Under the pieces are notes generated by a model that searched no databases, was not told the origin of the DNA, and was given only the letters and a program-made list of their open reading frames with translations. From the NCBI GenBank assembly GCA_020341875.1, contig CP070839.1, forward strand, positions 1,811,935 through 1,826,021: a DNA stretch of 14,087 bases. Reading direction: 5' to 3'. Shown here one piece after another: positions 12,925-14,087 of the stretch. The DNA comes from Candidatus Zixiibacteriota bacterium (lineage in GTDB: Bacteria; Zixibacteria; MSB-5A5; SM1-73). The translations under genes were made by a program, and so were the position numbers. The stretch's first letter is position 1. Each line of letters starts with the position of its first letter.

Positions 12925-12975
12925 TCGGTGAGCTACTTCAGTTACAAAGCCAAACCGTATTGATGGGAGTGCAAA

Positions 12976-13503
12976 ATGGCCCGAATCAGAAATGAAAAAG
13001 GAATCACCTTAGTGGAACTGCTCATTGCTCTCCTGATGACCTTCGTCATAGGCAGTGTAGCAATGGAATTCTATGCTTCACAGCATAATCACTGGCTGGC
13101 TCAGACGGACGTGTCGGACATGCAGCAGAACGTGCGGGCACTCCTGGATGAGCTGACCAGAAACATCAGGTCAGCAGGCTACGGGATCATAGCCGGCCAT
13201 CCCAGGATTCGTGTCACATCGAACGCCTTGGCCGTTTTTCGAAAGGATTCGACCAAGATCGATACAATACTGTACTACGTCTCTACCTTGGATCCGGATC
13301 ACCCTAACCTGGTGAAGCAGATCAACCGGGATAGCCCTCAAGTCTTTGCAGAGGATATCGAATCGATTCAGTTCGTACGGACCGGCAATCTGGTTACAGT
13401 TACGCTGGTGGCGCGCGAGGGACGGAGAGATCCGGAGTGGTACGGCGACGGATATCGGCGGAGAACCTTGGTGGCCGCTGCCGAATTGAGAAACGGACCG
13501 TGA
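12976..13503 (+). CDS. pilW: type IV pilus minor pilin, PilW-like
   Basis: A prepilin with leader MARIRNEKG and mature start ITLVELLIALLMTFVIGSVAMEFYASQ, so the cleavage glycine (G9) and Glu5 are present. The following QTDVSDMQQNVRALLDELTRNIRSAGYG is the typical PilW/PulJ-type stretch, and the protein ends with TLVAAAELRN as many PilW proteins do. At 175 residues it is shorter than many PilW proteins, lacking a large variable domain, but it appears complete. GGGAG lies 6-7 bases before the ATG. It starts 12 bases after the second TGA of the pilV frame, so operon membership is clear. Confidence 0.85.
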   Translation: MARIRNEKGITLVELLIALLMTFVIGSVAMEFYASQHNHWLAQTDVSDMQQNVRALLDELTRNIRSAGYGIIAGHPRIRVTSNALAVFRKDSTKIDTILYYVSTLDPDHPNLVKQINRDSPQVFAEDIESIQFVRTGNLVTVTLVAREGRRDPEWYGDGYRRRTLVAAAELRNGP

Positions 13504-13522
13504 ACATTTGAGGAGGTTGACA

Positions 13523-14087
13523 ATGTTAAAGAGATTCCGTAACGATCATGGCTCAGCCTTACTGATGGCACTGCTGATCATGCTGATGTTGACCCTGATC
13601 TTTGCTGCAGCCGTTACCACCTCAGTGACGGACATCGATATTGCCAAGAACCAGAAAGAGAGAACCATGGCGTTCTACACCGCCGAGGCGGGGCTCCAGT
13701 TGGCCCTGGGAGTCTTGAGAACCAACTTCAACGAACTGGATAACGATACCCTGGAGGCCTGGATTAACGCCAGCTCCGCGATTGGCGACGGTAACTTCAG
13801 CGTTGGCGTTGCCGGAACGTCTCCCTTCAAGACGCTGACCTCGACCGGCTTCGACCGGGACGGGGAGGCCGCGCTACAGGTGACGGTGAAGAGGAAGAGA
13901 AGCCCCTTGAACATATGGGATAACATCATTTTCGCCGGAAGAGGACAGATGGGAGGGGTAATCAACGGAAACGTAAACCTGCATGGTTCAGTTCACATCC
14001 TGGGTGATAACTTGAACGACGGGGATATCGCTATGGAGATGAGCGGATCCGGCAACGTCCACAACAACTATACGGGGATTACCGCAA
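13523..14087 (+). CDS. pilX: type IV pilus assembly protein, PilX-like (3' end outside window)
   Basis: The visible 188 codons begin with a PilX-type N-terminus: a short basic leader (MLKRFRNDHG) and a hydrophobic helix SALLMALLIMLMLTLIFAAAV that lacks the usual Glu5, as PilX-type proteins do. It continues with DIDIAKNQKERTMAFYTAEAGLQLAL, where AEAGL is the family mark. Downstream is a glycine/asparagine-rich stretch (GGVINGNVNLHGSVHILGDNL) that looks like the start of a repetitive beta-helix-like domain, longer than a minimal minor pilin. AGGAGG lies 6 bases before the ATG, 19 bases after pilW. The gene is cut by the window end. Confidence 0.8.
   Translation, partial: MLKRFRNDHGSALLMALLIMLMLTLIFAAAVTTSVTDIDIAKNQKERTMAFYTAEAGLQLALGVLRTNFNELDNDTLEAWINASSAIGDGNFSVGVAGTSPFKTLTSTGFDRDGEAALQVTVKRKRSPLNIWDNIIFAGRGQMGGVINGNVNLHGSVHILGDNLNDGDIAMEMSGSGNVHNNYTGITA

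Overview
The window reads as a chromosomal segment of a Gram-negative (diderm) bacterium that uses the standard bacterial code. Evidence for a diderm: a LolA-like periplasmic protein next to a probable outer-membrane barrel, a type IV pilus minor-pilin cluster, and D-Ala-D-Ala ligase. The reduced-complexity repeats and the gene order resemble genomes of uncultured FCB-type candidate phyla (for example Zixibacteria), but that placement is an impression, not something the sequence proves.

Left edge (1-1097, minus strand): two translationally coupled envelope genes, a LolA-like exported protein and the start of a probable beta-barrel, driven by a recognisable promoter near 1160-1188. The middle block (1413-9798, plus strand) is housekeeping. 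It holds yebC-ruvC-ruvA-ruvB (Holliday junction processing), then queH, a DUF2905 membrane protein and queA (queuosine tRNA modification), then ispD-ispF (MEP isoprenoid pathway), a DedA membrane protein and ddl (peptidoglycan precursor). Several of these use TTG starts that are fixed by well-placed Shine-Dalgarno (SD) sequences. Two families of palindromic repeats sit in the gaps and reach into the 3' ends of dedA and ddl.

The 9.8-12.45 kb region is different. It has low coding density and two small exported proteins of unknown function on the minus strand. A recurring leader motif (read on the minus strand AAGGAGGTGAGAACCGA) and a recurring 3' tail (…CCCACTTCTAA) occur around both intact and eroded genes. 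Two near-identical stem-loops end in T-runs, and there are several hairpin repeats and terminator-like structures. It looks like a tandem, partly decayed array of small-gene units that share flanks but not their coding interiors. This is the part of the window most worth a second look.

Right edge (12499-14087, plus strand): a very good sigma-54 promoter match stands immediately upstream of a minor pilin cluster, pilV-like, pilW-like and pilX-like (the last cut by the window edge). The pilV-like gene carries an in-frame TGA twelve codons before what looks like its ancestral end.
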